Source: Mariannaea sp. PMI_226 (lineage: Eukaryota > Ascomycota > Sordariomycetes > Hypocreales > Nectriaceae). From it: 64,000 nt of DNA. This document shows, in pieces, positions 23,847-35,249 of this stretch. Below the pieces are notes generated by a model. It did no database searches. It was not told where the DNA came from and saw nothing but the letters and a program-made list of their open reading frames with translations. The stretch lies in the NCBI GenBank assembly GCA_024336345.1, contig JANFOG010000006.1, forward strand, positions 496,001-560,000, read 5' to 3'. A program made the position numbers and the translations under genes. Position 1 is the stretch's first letter, and every line of letters starts with the position of its first letter.

Positions 23847-24616
23847 CGCGGGACAAGAGGCGAGGCTGGTCGCGATGGCGGCGGGATTGTGTTGAAAAAT
23901 GGGAAGCTCAGGCCATGTCGATTATCGATACGGGGGACAAGGTCAGGTACCCAAAGATGAAGTACTCAACTTGTGCGACTGCAGGCATTGAGGCGGTGGA
24001 GGGCCAATAAGGAGCAAGTAAATGTGCTACAAGGTACAAAAACTAAAGTATCCGGTTATCTTGTGTCTGGATGCGTCATGGGCGCGTACTGAGCACTGGG
24101 AGCATGCTGGCCCTGTGGCACCCTGTAGGGCACCTGAGATGGGCACCTGGTAGGGCACCAAAAGAGAGAGAGAGAGACCCCGCTATTCGTTGATGGGACA
24201 GTAAAGTGTGCCCCGCCAACAAAACTCGTTTCCCCTCCAAGAGTCACTGAGCGGCACGTGGAAGTAGCAGTATCGCCCAGCTTCCACCTCAACTTCAAAA
24301 ACCTGGCTCCGGAAACCGATCACGAGGGCCGCCATCTAAGCCGCATCTCCCTGAGCTCACTGCTCTATCTTTAGCTCCCTGCACATCCCTTGTACATGTC
24401 CCATTATTCAATCATCCATTGTCAATCAATCATCACTCATCCGCGACCCCGAACCCCGAACCCCGCCGACGGCATTCCGCAACCGGCCTCCGTCTTCCTA
24501 GTCCTCCAACCGTCACGGAACGGTTGAATTGATATCCTCTTCAAGTTCCCGCTTATAACCTGCATCCCCTCAATTCCATCTTCTCCATGCAGCTGACGTA
24601 CCGTCCTTCCCCAACC
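23847..24616. promoter_or_regulatory. divergent promoter region of LeuRS and MET12
   Basis: 770 bases separate the two start codons. Four GGCACC hexamers stand at 24117-24122, 24129-24134, 24142-24147 and 24154-24159, spaced 12, 13 and 12 bases. They are followed by a GA run and a CACGTG E-box at 24255-24260, about 360 bases before the MET12 ATG. CACGTG is the binding core of Cbf1-type bHLH factors, which work with Met4-type activators at sulfur and methionine genes in yeasts. Its use here is inference. The function of the GGCACC array is unknown. Confidence 0.4.
24255..24260. promoter_or_regulatory. CACGTG E-box upstream of MET12
   Basis: Perfect palindromic CACGTG in the shared MET12/LeuRS promoter. 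Cbf1-like factors bind this core at methionine-pathway genes in yeast. Other CACGTG copies exist in the window (for example 19991 and 63191), so the site alone is weak evidence. Confidence 0.35.
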
Positions 24617-26650
24617 ATGGAGAAGATCACAGACCGCATCGCCGCTTTGCCGGCTGACGGTACCTACTTCTCCCTCGAGTTCTTCCCTCCAAAGACGGCA
24701 ATGGGCTTTTCCAATCTGCGAGACCGACTCCACCGAATGGAACGAGCCCTTCGTCCGCTGTTCGTCAATGTCACTTGGGGTGCCGGCGGATCTACCGCCC
24801 AGAAGTCGCTGGAACTCGCCGAGCTCTGCCAACGCGAGCTTGGCCTCACAACATGCCTTCATCTCACTTGTACCAACATGAGCCGGAAGCTAATTGACAA
24901 GGCACTTGAAGACGCAAAGGCTCTAGGCATTCGAAACATTCTGGCGCTGCGAGGCGATCCCCCCCGAAGGAACGAGTACCGCGACGCCGAAGATTCCGAA
25001 GATGATGGTGGCCAGGACTTCCATTGGGCCAAGGATTTGGTCAAATACATCCGAAAGATGCATGGCGACTACTTTTGCATTGGTGTTGCCGCGTACCCTG
25101 AAGGTCATGCTGAGGAAAGCCACCCTCTTGGCCAGAGCCTCGAGCACGATCTCCCCTTTCTGGTTGACAAAGTCAAGGCTGGGGCCGACTTTATCATGAC
25201 CCAACTCTTTTTTGACATCAAGGCCTATACACATTTTGAGCAAACCCTGCGAGAGCACCCCAGTGGCGCCTTCAAGACTTTACCCATTATCCCGGGTCTC
25301 ATGCCTATTCAGAGCTTCCAGATGATCAAGCGAACAACCAAGCTAAGCCATGCCAAGATTCCTGACGACATCCTGGCTCGCCTGACCGCTGTCAAGGGCG
25401 ATGACGAGCGTGTCAAGATGGTGGGAGTGGACATTGTCAGCGAGCTTGTGGAGCAAGTCAAGGAAGTGAAGAGCAAATACCCGGGCCCCAAGGGTTTTCA
25501 TTTTTACACACTCAACCTGGAAAAGTCTGTGTCTTTCATCCTGGAGAGATCAAACCTTATCCCGGATGCTCCTCAAGACGAGGAGGCCATTGTGGGGATC
25601 GATGAATCCATGGCTGTCCCCGTCATGCAAGTCAATGGTAGCATCAACTTCCCTTCCAGCAGCCATTCTCGATCTCGCGCATCTCGACGACACTCCTCAA
25701 TTGGTTCCGACCCCCATAACCGCGTAATTGTGGGCAGCCAGTCGGCAACTCACCCTGAATGGGAGGCTACAGCTCAGGAGGCTGGCGTTCGGGCTGAGCC
25801 AGTGAATACCCGTGCCAATACTCTGGCTATCTCGGAGGGAGAGGGCGTTCTTGGACGTGAGGCTACTTGGGATGATTTCCCCAACGGCCGGTTTGGTGAT
25901 GCTCGATCCCCGGCGTATGGCGAGATTGACGGCTACGGCGTGAGCATTCACATGTCCGTCACCCAGGCCGTCAAGTTCTGGGGATACCCCAAAACACGTC
26001 AGGATATTAACGACCTCTTCGTCAAGCACATCCAGGGCGAGCTGTCAGCTATCCCCTGGAGCGAGGAGGAACTTTTGGCTGAGTCTTCAACCATCCAACC
26101 CCATCTCCTCCAGCTCAACAGCAAGGGTTGGTGGACTGTCGCCTCTCAGCCTGCCGTCAACGGCCTTCGCTCTAGCGACCAAACCTTTGGCTGGGGCCCT
26201 GAGAACGGCTTCGTCTTCCAAAAGTCCTTCGTAGAGTTCTTCCTCCCAGCTAACGAGTGGTCTGTCCTCCAAGCCAAGCTACTTTCCCCCGAGCTGCGCA
26301 ACTCCGTCTGCTTCTACGCTGGCAATGCTCGCGGCGAACTGGTTTCGTCTGAGTCGAGTGGGGGACTTGCCAGCACCGACGCCGCCGGTGGCGCCAGCAC
26401 AAATGCCGTGACATGGGGCGTCTTCCCTGGAAAGGAGATTGTCACGCCTACCATCATTGAGGAGGTCAGCTTCCGCGCCTGGTGCGAGGAGGCATTTGGC
26501 ATCTGGGCCGAGTGGGCAAAGGTCTACGGCCGCGACTCGGATAGCGAGAAGCTTCTGAGTGGCATCAGAGATGATTACTGGTTGGTCAACTTGATCCACC
26601 ACGACTTTATAGAGAAGGATGCTCTGTGGGAACTCCTGACGACCAATTAA
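24617..26650 (+). CDS. MET12: methylenetetrahydrofolate reductase, MET12 type
   Basis: Single exon, 677 aa from the ATG at 24617 (CAACCATGG context, MEKITDRIAALPADG). An in-frame ATG at 24587 would add ten residues. The N-terminal FAD-binding barrel shows SLEFFPPKT, VTWGAGGST, LHLTCTN, NILALRGDPP and IGVAAYPEGH. A serine/arginine-rich linker (about residues 345-380, SRSRASRRHSS) leads to the C-terminal regulatory domain with ATWDDFPNGRFGDARSPAYG. These motifs match yeast Met12 and fission yeast Met11 rather than Met13, which reads EYFPPKT, ITWGAGG and GVAGYPEG. The family reduces 5,10-methylene-THF to 5-methyl-THF for methionine synthesis. In yeast Met13 carries most of the flux and Met12 is secondary. 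The Ser/Arg linker is a plausible phosphorylation region. Confidence 0.94.
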   Translation: MEKITDRIAALPADGTYFSLEFFPPKTAMGFSNLRDRLHRMERALRPLFVNVTWGAGGSTAQKSLELAELCQRELGLTTCLHLTCTNMSRKLIDKALEDAKALGIRNILALRGDPPRRNEYRDAEDSEDDGGQDFHWAKDLVKYIRKMHGDYFCIGVAAYPEGHAEESHPLGQSLEHDLPFLVDKVKAGADFIMTQLFFDIKAYTHFEQTLREHPSGAFKTLPIIPGLMPIQSFQMIKRTTKLSHAKIPDDILARLTAVKGDDERVKMVGVDIVSELVEQVKEVKSKYPGPKGFHFYTLNLEKSVSFILERSNLIPDAPQDEEAIVGIDESMAVPVMQVNGSINFPSSSHSRSRASRRHSSIGSDPHNRVIVGSQSATHPEWEATAQEAGVRAEPVNTRANTLAISEGEGVLGREATWDDFPNGRFGDARSPAYGEIDGYGVSIHMSVTQAVKFWGYPKTRQDINDLFVKHIQGELSAIPWSEEELLAESSTIQPHLLQLNSKGWWTVASQPAVNGLRSSDQTFGWGPENGFVFQKSFVEFFLPANEWSVLQAKLLSPELRNSVCFYAGNARGELVSSESSGGLASTDAAGGASTNAVTWGVFPGKEIVTPTIIEEVSFRAWCEEAFGIWAEWAKVYGRDSDSEKLLSGIRDDYWLVNLIHHDFIEKDALWELLTTN

Positions 26651-27990
26651 AGGGGGTTAATGGGGCTGGTCTTACGTGACTTTGTCTTTGGTATCGCTGC
26701 TTGGCAGTGCCACTACTACGGTACGGTGCCAATGCCGTTGGTGTTGGGGATGGGAAAATGGGAGTGTGTTTATTTCGTCCTTTCCATGATGGACGGTAAC
26801 GGATGTTGGTATCATATAAATAATTTATATCCAAAGGGGGCTTAGGGTAAAGAAAGAAAAGAAACAGAGGCATTCGTGCCAATTCACCACAACTTGAACC
26901 ATTTGTTTGATATATTGTTGTTTGTACACAATGTGGTGTAGGGACTGGAAGGACGCCCCAGCACTTTCAGAGAGATGATCTATCATGTACTGTTGAAATC
27001 TAACCCGCAAAATATTCATTTCCTGGGTAAGCATGCTACCTCTTTGCCCACCCATCTAGGGGATCTCGGCCAACGGTGTTGCCAGCGATGTGCCATCCAC
27101 GTCATTTTGGACCATTTACATTGCCTTAGAGATATGGATAGGCCCGAGTGAACCTGCTTCTCGGTTTAGTTACTTCCAAAGATGGGAAGATGGAATAGGC
27201 GACCTCAATAGAAACAAACAGGGCATCATAAGTTAATACACGTACACATCTCTTTTTATTCTCTCGTGTGTACTAATGTTCTCCTAGCTAATCAGAGCTT
27301 CAAGAAGCCCCTCAGGTTGCCCTTTTGTTCCACCACGATCCATCCCCTTTCCTAATCCTTCCCAAAAGAGGAAACGAAGAAGAGTCAAAGTTTGACTTCC
27401 TCAGAGTTCCAGGCTGCGTTTTGCCTTTGACTCCCATCAACACTTGCGAGTATCCCTCCCACTCCCTTTTTGTTTTTGAAAGTGATATCTACTTTCCCAT
27501 AGTCTGCGTGCGATACAAAAGAAAGAAGAAAACAAAACATGCAGCATCTGCCTCGTGCTACGCCTTGCCATCCCGAAACCTCAAAATGAGGAAATTTCAG
27601 ATCAAAATCATGAGTGAAGATATCCTCCCGTTCTTGCTCGAGTAAAAAAAACCGACGTAATTGCTGAATGACTTTGGAAGGTTGTTCGTGCCAGTGCAAA
27701 TTCCTTGACGAAAAACAAAAAAGGGAAAAGAAAAAACCAGAACATACGAGAAAAATGAAAATGAAGATAAACTAGTGCGTAATTGGTATCCCCTTGACGC
27801 CACGCACACCGCTAACCTGAACCTATTTTGTTCCATGTGCATAGCTTGCTCTCGTAGACTCCGTGGCACGCCGGCCAGACAAATGTGGAAGAAAGCATGA
27901 TCGAAATGTTGAGTTGAGAGTAGAAGGAAATATCGAACCGAAAAAGGCTTTTCGTGACAGAAATAGCAGGTATTGTGTTGGCGTGGCTGA
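26651..27990. other. intergenic region between MET12 and the unknown nuclear-type gene
   Basis: Convergent 3' flanks, moderately AT-rich. The short open frames have no recognisable motifs. Nothing else was identified. Confidence 0.55.
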
Positions 27991-29213
27991 TCAAATCTCA
28001 CCATCACCTTCGTCAAAGTCTTGACTTCCGTAGTAAGAATCAGTGTATCCTAGATGGGAAAATTCATCATATCCGGAATCTTTCATGACAGTGGACGGTT
28101 TGGTGTCATAAGCGGGGTGTCTCTGTTCCACGTTGCCGAAGATGGAGGCTCCATCAGTGTAAACAGCAGAGAGGCTCTCGGCAGTGGGGGTTGAAATCTC
28201 CTCAGGTGGTGACGCACTGCTCTCAGCTTGCGCTGCAGCGGCGATGGTAGCGTTCGCTTGAGTGGCTGCTTTTCGAGAGGAGGTGCGGGCCTGAGCAGTA
28301 CGAGAGCCGGTGGTCTTAATACGCTTGGAAGGGGTTTCATCCATGCCACTGAAATCCGCCAACTCATCCTCTTCTTCATCAGACTCAGAGCGCTTGATAA
28401 AGGATGAAGCGGGAGTGACACGGGAACGCTTGCCGGTAGAGCGACTTCCAAAGCTGCGACCTGAAATCGACTTGGATGGAGTGCAGGGCCCAAGAGAAGC
28501 GGTGCCGAGCGAGAGACAGCTGGCGACATTACCGCCACTGCGTTCGACCTGTCTGAGCTGCTCGGCATCCTTCTTGATAGTGCGGAACTGAAACTGTATA
28601 CCATCTGCGGTAGATTGGCCAAAGTACTTGGCGATGTCTGCAAAAAATAAGAACAAGAAAAGGTCAGCCTGGGGTCTGCAGTATTGACGTGTGACAACGG
28701 ACGCATAATAGAGAATGAACAGTGGCTAAAGTGACGAAAGTGAGGGATGAGAAAGGGAAAGAGATAAAATCCTACTATGTTTATCAATTGCATCTTGGGT
28801 TTTGGGAAGAGCATTATCGTCTGTAGACAGATCCTTCATATCAAGACCATATTCACGACCTGCCTGGATGATGACCGCCTGCGCGCGAAGGCGACGGAAC
28901 CGATGGTTCAGGGCATGGTCAGTCATATCAGAGCCGTAACAGGCTGCAATATCTAGTGTCGAAGAGTCAATCTTCGACTTTCCAGCTCGGAATGGGTAGC
29001 ACACTATGCCTTGGTCTTCAGGCATTGACTGGGGATGTGGGATTTCAGGGAGAGTGATGAAGTGAGAGAGACTGATGACAACAAGGAAACATTCCGGCCA
29101 ATCTTACCCTTGTAGTTCCATTTGACTTCAGGATGGGCCGCTACGATGGCCCGGACCATACGTGCCTGGGCTTCATAGGTCTTGTAGTTCGCCTTGGAGT
29201 TGGCAGCTGGCAT
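27991..29213 (-). CDS. conserved ascomycete protein of unknown function, probably nuclear
   Basis: Three exons on the minus strand, 29213..29108, 28952..28776 and 28637..27991, give 309 aa. I chose these junctions because they join WNYK to DIAACYGSDMTDHALNHRFRR and DAIDKH to NIAKYFGQSTADGIQF, keeping what I remember as a recurrent block of a widespread Pezizomycotina family. The first 120 residues form a small helical domain, basic and rich in Ala/Arg, with a helix-turn-helix flavour. After it comes a low-complexity Ser/Thr region with acidic SDEEEDELADF and basic PSKRIKT and SSRK patches that look like nuclear localisation signals. The tail is acidic. I cannot name a function. DNA or chromatin binding is only a guess. 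Intron 1 is 155 bases, with other AGs inside, so its acceptor is less certain than the second intron's. Confidence 0.78.
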
Positions 29214-31529
29214 TTTGAGGAAGCGAGGGTGATTTGATCTAGGTGATTGAGGTTAGTTGGGATGAAACAACAAATTCTGAACAAGATGGAATAATGTGAA
29301 GAACATGTATGATGTGGGGATAGGAGAGGCTGTAAGGGTGAATGTAAAGAAAATATGATGAAGAGGAATGCGATGCTGGTTTCAAGTGTTTGAGGAACTT
29401 GCCTGGGATGGTTTCAAGGGAACGAAAGGGTTATGGACCCAAAACCGAGAGATGAAAAAGGGTGCGTTGATAAAACTATCAGTCAAGCCAAAGCAAAGAT
29501 ACCACTACAGGGTTGACAGTCAGTTGTTTTGTTGGTAGCCCGAAGAGACCACAGAAGAGAATATGAGGATAGATGTCAAGGTATTTGTTATGGAAACGAT
29601 GAGGTGCAGTGGAAGGGAAGAGAAGAAACGAGCAAGAGTGTAAGGAAATTTGGAATGAGACGCGATGATAAAGAGAGAAGTCTGTAGATGATATTATGGC
29701 TATTTTAGTGGCTGAGACGATGCCGCTACCATAGCTTGCCTTTCTATTGGCTTGTGTGTGTTTGGGTTGGTATCAAGCAGAGGGAGATTGTGATATTGTG
29801 ATTTGAAGAGGAGACGGAAGACAAAGCGGCACGTCCTAAGAACGGTTTATTGTTCGTAGGACACATGGAGGAAATGTGACGACGTGTGTGTGAATCATTG
29901 ACAAACACACGATGGAAGAAACTTGGACGCTATAAGATGAAAAAACTGACATTTGGTGCTGGTGTTGACGCTGCTAGCTTTGGTTGTTGATAGCTTGACG
30001 AGAGGACTGTGAGGCCGAGAGCCCAACGGACGGATGGAAGCGGATGCAGAGGGCCCTCAAGATCAAGGCCCAAAGCAAAATCCAGTTGTCCCTTTTGCTC
30101 GACAGCCCCGAGTCTGGTGAGGCGATATGAAGGACAATGACAACTTGTGGCTCAGCCTGGAGGGGATAGGGAACCTCAAAACGACAATCCTGCCTAGGGT
30201 GCGCAAGGTACGTATCCTCTGGATGTTCTCTATATGTCGACAAGAGCCACAAGTCAACGACCGCACAAGCGAGTGACACGGAGTGATAGACGCTGTTGTT
30301 GCCGTAGCGACTATCGTAGAGAAAGAAAATAAAGAGTATGTACTTTGACTGTACGGTATGGCCCGAAGCGATGAACGGGGACAATAGAATAATGGAACCG
30401 ACAGTGTTGGAGGTTGGAGGTTGGAGGCTGGTGCTTGGTGGTGGGCGAATAGGCTGCATCCAAAGTCGAGTAGAGCGACTGATAGGGGAAGTCTGGTGGC
30501 TGGGGGGGCAACAGCATATGTATGGGCTATACTAAAGGTGGCTTCGAGTTATGATTGGTGCAATTCTGCTAAGGAAATACCTAAGGATAGGGAGGTACGG
30601 TCAAGTATCCAAGTTTGGTGGGCAGCGACTAAATGTTGAAATATCAAAACGTTAAGAAGAAAAAGAGTTGTAATGTCAAGAATTCATTATAAAGCTAAAG
30701 ACCATTTCATTTCGAAGTTTGAGAATATTTTTTTCTTCACCAATGTTGTTGTCGGAAAATATAATAGAAGGCTTGATATGTGACTGTCAAACGTTTCATG
30801 GAGAATCTAGGTACTGCGCTACCAAAATTTCACGTTTATTGCACCTCAACCTCGACTTGGATAGGATACAGTCAATGAGTTGAGTCACGTTTCAGTCGAG
30901 TTTTGGCCTCTATCCCAACACCATATCCTACGATATTGAGTAGATATATGGCAATCGTTTTCAGACCACTTTCTCGACGAATTCCGAATACTCCAAAGTT
31001 CAGGCAATGTTACACATACTTCAACCTCATCAGCGTCCGACTATCCTTCCAGCCTGGAGAAAAAAAAGGGCACATCCGTTACATATTCGTGCTTTGTACA
31101 GCATCTTCTTCTTTGTGCTTCTTTATTATTATGGTATATATAAAAGTTACATGCATAGGTATATTTTCCTCAGGCAATCATGTCCAAAAAAGCCTTGGTC
31201 TTCGCCCACAACACCGCCCCCCTTCCCATCATCCACACTTATCTCTCATCCTATAATCAGCCTCCCAACGCCGGTTCTCCAAACATTTGCCTGTGCTCCG
31301 TATCCGATTTCTATATCTGTCTATTGGTTGTAGTTCTGTCTTCTTTCGACCAGCTTCTAGTTTGCCGGCCTCTGATCTCCTATGACACCTCATGTTCCAT
31401 CTTTTTAACGACGCGTGCGCAAGTGGACATTGCCGTCTTGCCTCACGCCAACAACATTTGGTGTCGGAAGCATACCCTAGTACCCAAAAAAAAGTTACAC
31501 CTTTGACATTCGGTGGATTATTAGAGACT
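29214..31529. other. intergenic region upstream of the unknown nuclear-type gene
   Basis: The 5' flank of the 29213 gene and the 3' flank of the ANY1-like gene, both on the minus strand. Minus-strand open frames around 29974-30517 encode compositionally odd peptides and no family I know. The stretch 30640-31180 is AT-rich. No RNA gene was seen. Confidence 0.5.
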
Positions 31530-32579
31530 CTACTCTACCTCCTTGTCATTAAAGGTCATCGATCGTCGTGCGTCAGCACTCATGCTGTAGCTGTGCGACT
31601 TGCGGTGGGTTTGCGAGGACCACTCTGTCATCGCATGCTCCTTGACGACTGTCTCTTGCCCCCTGTACATGAGGTACTGAACACCAAGGAACGCATCGCA
31701 TGACGCCTGAAAGCAGCCGGAGATCTTAAAGGCCACGGGGATCTGGGTCTTTGTCGTGAAGAACCAGAACAACTTCATTGAATCACCACCAATCCAGGCT
31801 CCCAAAACAGAAAGTCGCAGGCCCTTGGACGATTTAGATCGGAAGTTCATGAGGATCTGGGGGATTGGGAGAGTCGCCTCCACGGCGAGTCCGACGCAAC
31901 CAATGGCGTTCGCGTATGTGCCGTACACTGAGGTTTTAGAAAGACAAAACTCAAGGAAAAATAGGGCGCCGGTGAAGTATGAAACGGCTTGCCAGTATCT
32001 GTCAAGTAAGGAATAAAAAAGTCAGAAGCCAGTCGATCCGGGGAAGAGTGCTATACGGCATAAAATTGGGTGGTGCTAGCTCTCGTCTAAGAACCCAAAC
32101 TTACCGCTTTGGCGATCTCCATTGCCAAAAGTTATATGGGCGCTGGCCGCTGAGCACTCCATCATCGGAGCCAGAGAAGGGTAGGGCAGCTTCTCCTCCT
32201 TTCGAGGATGGGGGCGGGCGGTGATCGAGTGCGACCTTGAGCAAGACGAGCTGGACTACAACCATAAGCAGCGACTGCGCAAGCAAGCTCAAGTCGTATT
32301 GGGCGTGTGGCCAGTAAAAGATTCTGAAGAGAAGAAAAAAAGTCGCAAGTTAGCCAATGCGGTAGCGATTAGAGCGCCGAGGCGGCGTCATTGGAGAGGA
32401 GGGGTTTGGTCGGACCTGAGTAATGAGGCGACGAGCATGATGAGAGGAATGTCGAGGGAGAAGCCCGCGCTGGTTTTGGAGCGGTGCATGGAGATGATTT
32501 GGTCGGCGTAGGAGAGGATGGGCGACATTATGATAAAGAAGGGCGCCAAAACGCCCGTCAAATCCGTGAGCCAACCCAT
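31530..32579 (-). CDS. ANY1: PQ-loop membrane protein, ANY1/CFS1-PQLC1 (SLC66A2) type
   Basis: Three exons on the minus strand, 32579..32416, 32323..32105 and 31998..31530, give 283 aa. The joins restore ASLLRIFYWPHAQYD and WRSPKRYWQAVSYF. The first donor is GTCCGA, a weak site, while the others are GTAAGT. The N-terminal repeat has SPILSYADQIISMHRSKTSA and GFSLDIPLIMLVASLLRIFY. The second has LPIPQILMNFRSKSSKGLR then GGDSMKLFWFF. The central FWQW and overall order match human PQLC1 and yeast Any1/Cfs1. Those proteins sit in Golgi/endosome membranes and oppose phospholipid flippases, and a scramblase activity has been proposed. The C-terminal tail is Ser-rich and hydrophilic. This is the second PQ-loop gene in the window but a different branch from the cystinosin gene at 17854. 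Confidence 0.86.
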
Positions 32580-35249
32580 CGCGGCGGTGTTGTTCGCGAG
32601 TTAAAGAAAAAAAACACGCTGGAATCGATTTGTGTCGAGAATTCTCCTTGTATGCAGATCGGCCGGGGAAAGGAAGACGGGGGTGGATTGGTGGGAGTTA
32701 TCGTCGACCAGGGTTGAAGTAGAGGTAGAGGTAGGAGTCGACCAGGAGAGAGGAGGGGAGGGAGACGCGGGATTCGGCGAGCGATGACGAGGTCATCCGC
32801 GATGAGAGGTTGTTTCAGTCGCAGATTTGACGAAGATGGAAAATCGGACAAAGTGCCCAGTCTCCGGGTGCTGTTGAGACAGTGACGGATGCGGAGACTG
32901 ACTGAGGCTGAGGCTGACTTGGGGGGTGTAAGGGTGAGACAGAGGCCAAAATTGCGAAAGAATGGAAAATACGAGGCATGGGACCCAGTGTATTCTATAT
33001 CAAGAAACTACTCGAGCATCCATGGAGGTCTGTTATGGAGTACCTTGGCAATAGTAATTGGACAACAACTTTTTAGGGTCGAAGGGGGGATGGGAGGGCC
33101 TGGGCTTGCATCCATTATGTTCCCCTTTATCCCCTGAATCCCTTCTCGAAGGGGTGGAGGGTGGGATAGGGCTACAAACGGGGCTATAGCGCTTCATCCG
33201 GCACTTCGGAACCTAATTTCAGCAACACCAAGCCCCTAAAAGCCAAGAAGTGGGAGCTGTCAGGGGCCGATCGGCAGTGACATTGGACCAAATGCGACCA
33301 AAGATGGGTCATGGTCATCATGTTTGCTTCCTACCCGTTTTGCTGTAGTCTCCAAGGAGGGATAGATTTGACATTTTGGTTCGTGCAGATCTATTAATTT
33401 TGTGTCTTTTTTTTTTTTTTTTTTTTCCCGTCTTACGTAGGATCACGCCGAGTTCGTAAGGTGGCAGTTTTTCTAGGAATTGAATTGGATAGGAACCTAT
33501 ATGCATTGTGCTGCAATAGATGTCTATCAAAGTAGCACCATATAATGCTCGTGTACCCTCTCCCACCCATTTTAAGACAATAGAAAACAAAAAAGCCCGA
33601 TAAATATCGTGAAAAGATGCACTCGCAGGCTCGTGTTTCGCCATTTTGTGTGCAATTTTCCTGTAATTATACGATTTGACAAATATTGACGAGAATCTGG
33701 CACTCTCCAAAACTGCTAGTCCATTTCTATCATCCCTTTCCCAAGTCGGCGCAGCCCACTCATCATCGATTGAGCTATGTACGCCATCTTCAACGTTTTT
33801 ACCTTGGGGTCTGCTTCTCAGCAGCCACTCCCACCTTGCCAAGAGTGGGTGAAGTCTTGTCCTCCTTTCTTTTACCCCACTGATCTCGTGGTGGCCCCTT
33901 GAGTGTGATGGTTGAATGCGGATTGCCCATCAATACTTCATACCGTTTTGGGGCATCGAATGACATCAGCGACGAGCCAAAGCCTCAATAGCCAGTTGAG
34001 GTCTGGATTCCAGAAACAATCTCGGTAACTTGGACCGAAAGCCAGGGTACAGTGTGCATGGTCTGGATCAAATCTGTGTGCACAAATTGCATCCTGCACA
34101 CAATCTGCGTACCTTTGGTAGGTAATCTGCTGGTGAGGTACAGAGATAATACGAATGAAACATTATGCTAGGCCTAGGATAGTTCGTATAAGCCGCCGGG
34201 GCCACTCGCTGTTCAAGTCAGTGCCACGCTGTGTCGCGTGACCAAAGTCCAAATTGATCCTCCCCAGACACTCCACTCATGAACAGTCAGATCTTGCACA
34301 ATCCATGTATAATTTTAAGCCGGTATATATTAATAGCAGAGCGGATCTTCCAATTGCCACATCAGATTGCCTTTTGTGCAGAAATCTCCAAGCTTGAAAA
34401 CTACACTTGAACTTGCATACATAGCGTGTCTGGTTTCCGCTGCTTAAGTTGGTGTAGTAATGGAGCGTTGATATACCTACTTTATTTCATCCACCAACAC
34501 AATTTCTATTCTATAGATACCAGCTCTTTAGTAAATCATTAGCTTCCATTCGCTCTTATTTTCTTTCTTTCATTTTATCAATTCCAATCTACCGTGTATG
34601 GCGCATATCTTCTCGCGCCTTCTAACCTCGCTTGGGCATCTTGAGATTGTGAACCATCCCAATACCTCGCCGGCACTCCCACAAATCACATCAATTTTCT
34701 AAAAAAGATGTTGTCACTATTTGGACATGTCTCATTTGAAGTCATCTCAAAGTTTTCTTTCCACGGAATCATTTGGGCTAGGAAAGGTTGAGGCTGTCAC
34801 CGGCGTCTCCCTTGTAACTGATCCAATTGCTAGCGTCTTCTCATAGTTCTTTTCTCCTTGAGCTTCAGCCTCATGTCTTAGACCAGACATTGTTGTAGAT
34901 CTTTCAATGCCTGGATCTATATTACATGCAAGGAGGTCTGCTATTCAGTGGGAATATCTCGCCTGCGGTAATGCCTGTTCTCACTTAATACTACACTATC
35001 CAGTGGGACACTTATAAGTTAGTAATTTTGGTGGTTGCGATATAAATTGACTGCTTTTCAGGTCCTACTTTCGACAGTGGCTGTCGTTGCCCTGGTTCTA
35101 TCTCTATGGAACTCGATCTTTTTCTTGATAATGACGCCGCCTCTAAACTGCTGCTCAACTTAGCCATCCTCTAAAATAAAACTCTGTTCCCAAATCCTCC
35201 ATGATATCCCTGGTGTCCCTTCGGTCTCAGTCTTCTTCACATTTGCGTC
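32580..35249. other. intergenic region between ANY1-like and second 2EXR gene
   Basis: The 5' flank of the ANY1-like gene and the 3' flank of the 35250 gene. It holds a 20-base poly-T at 33407-33426. The 174-codon minus-strand frame at 33318-33842 runs through that tract as poly-Lys and is not convincing. From about 33900 to 35200 the sequence is AT-rich with no long frame. Confidence 0.55.
33407..33426. repeat. poly-T run (20)
   Basis: Twenty consecutive T on the + strand in intergenic DNA. It is a simple-sequence tract only. Confidence 0.9.

Noticed and set aside
17854..32579. Functional cluster of PQ-loop transporters
   Set aside because: The cystinosin and ANY1-like genes belong to different branches, are 12 kb apart on opposite strands and have unrelated genes between them. 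Coincidence is the simplest reading.
33318..33842. 174-codon minus-strand frame
   Set aside because: It contains a poly-Lys segment from the T20 tract and no motif. Codon use is unlike neighbouring real genes.
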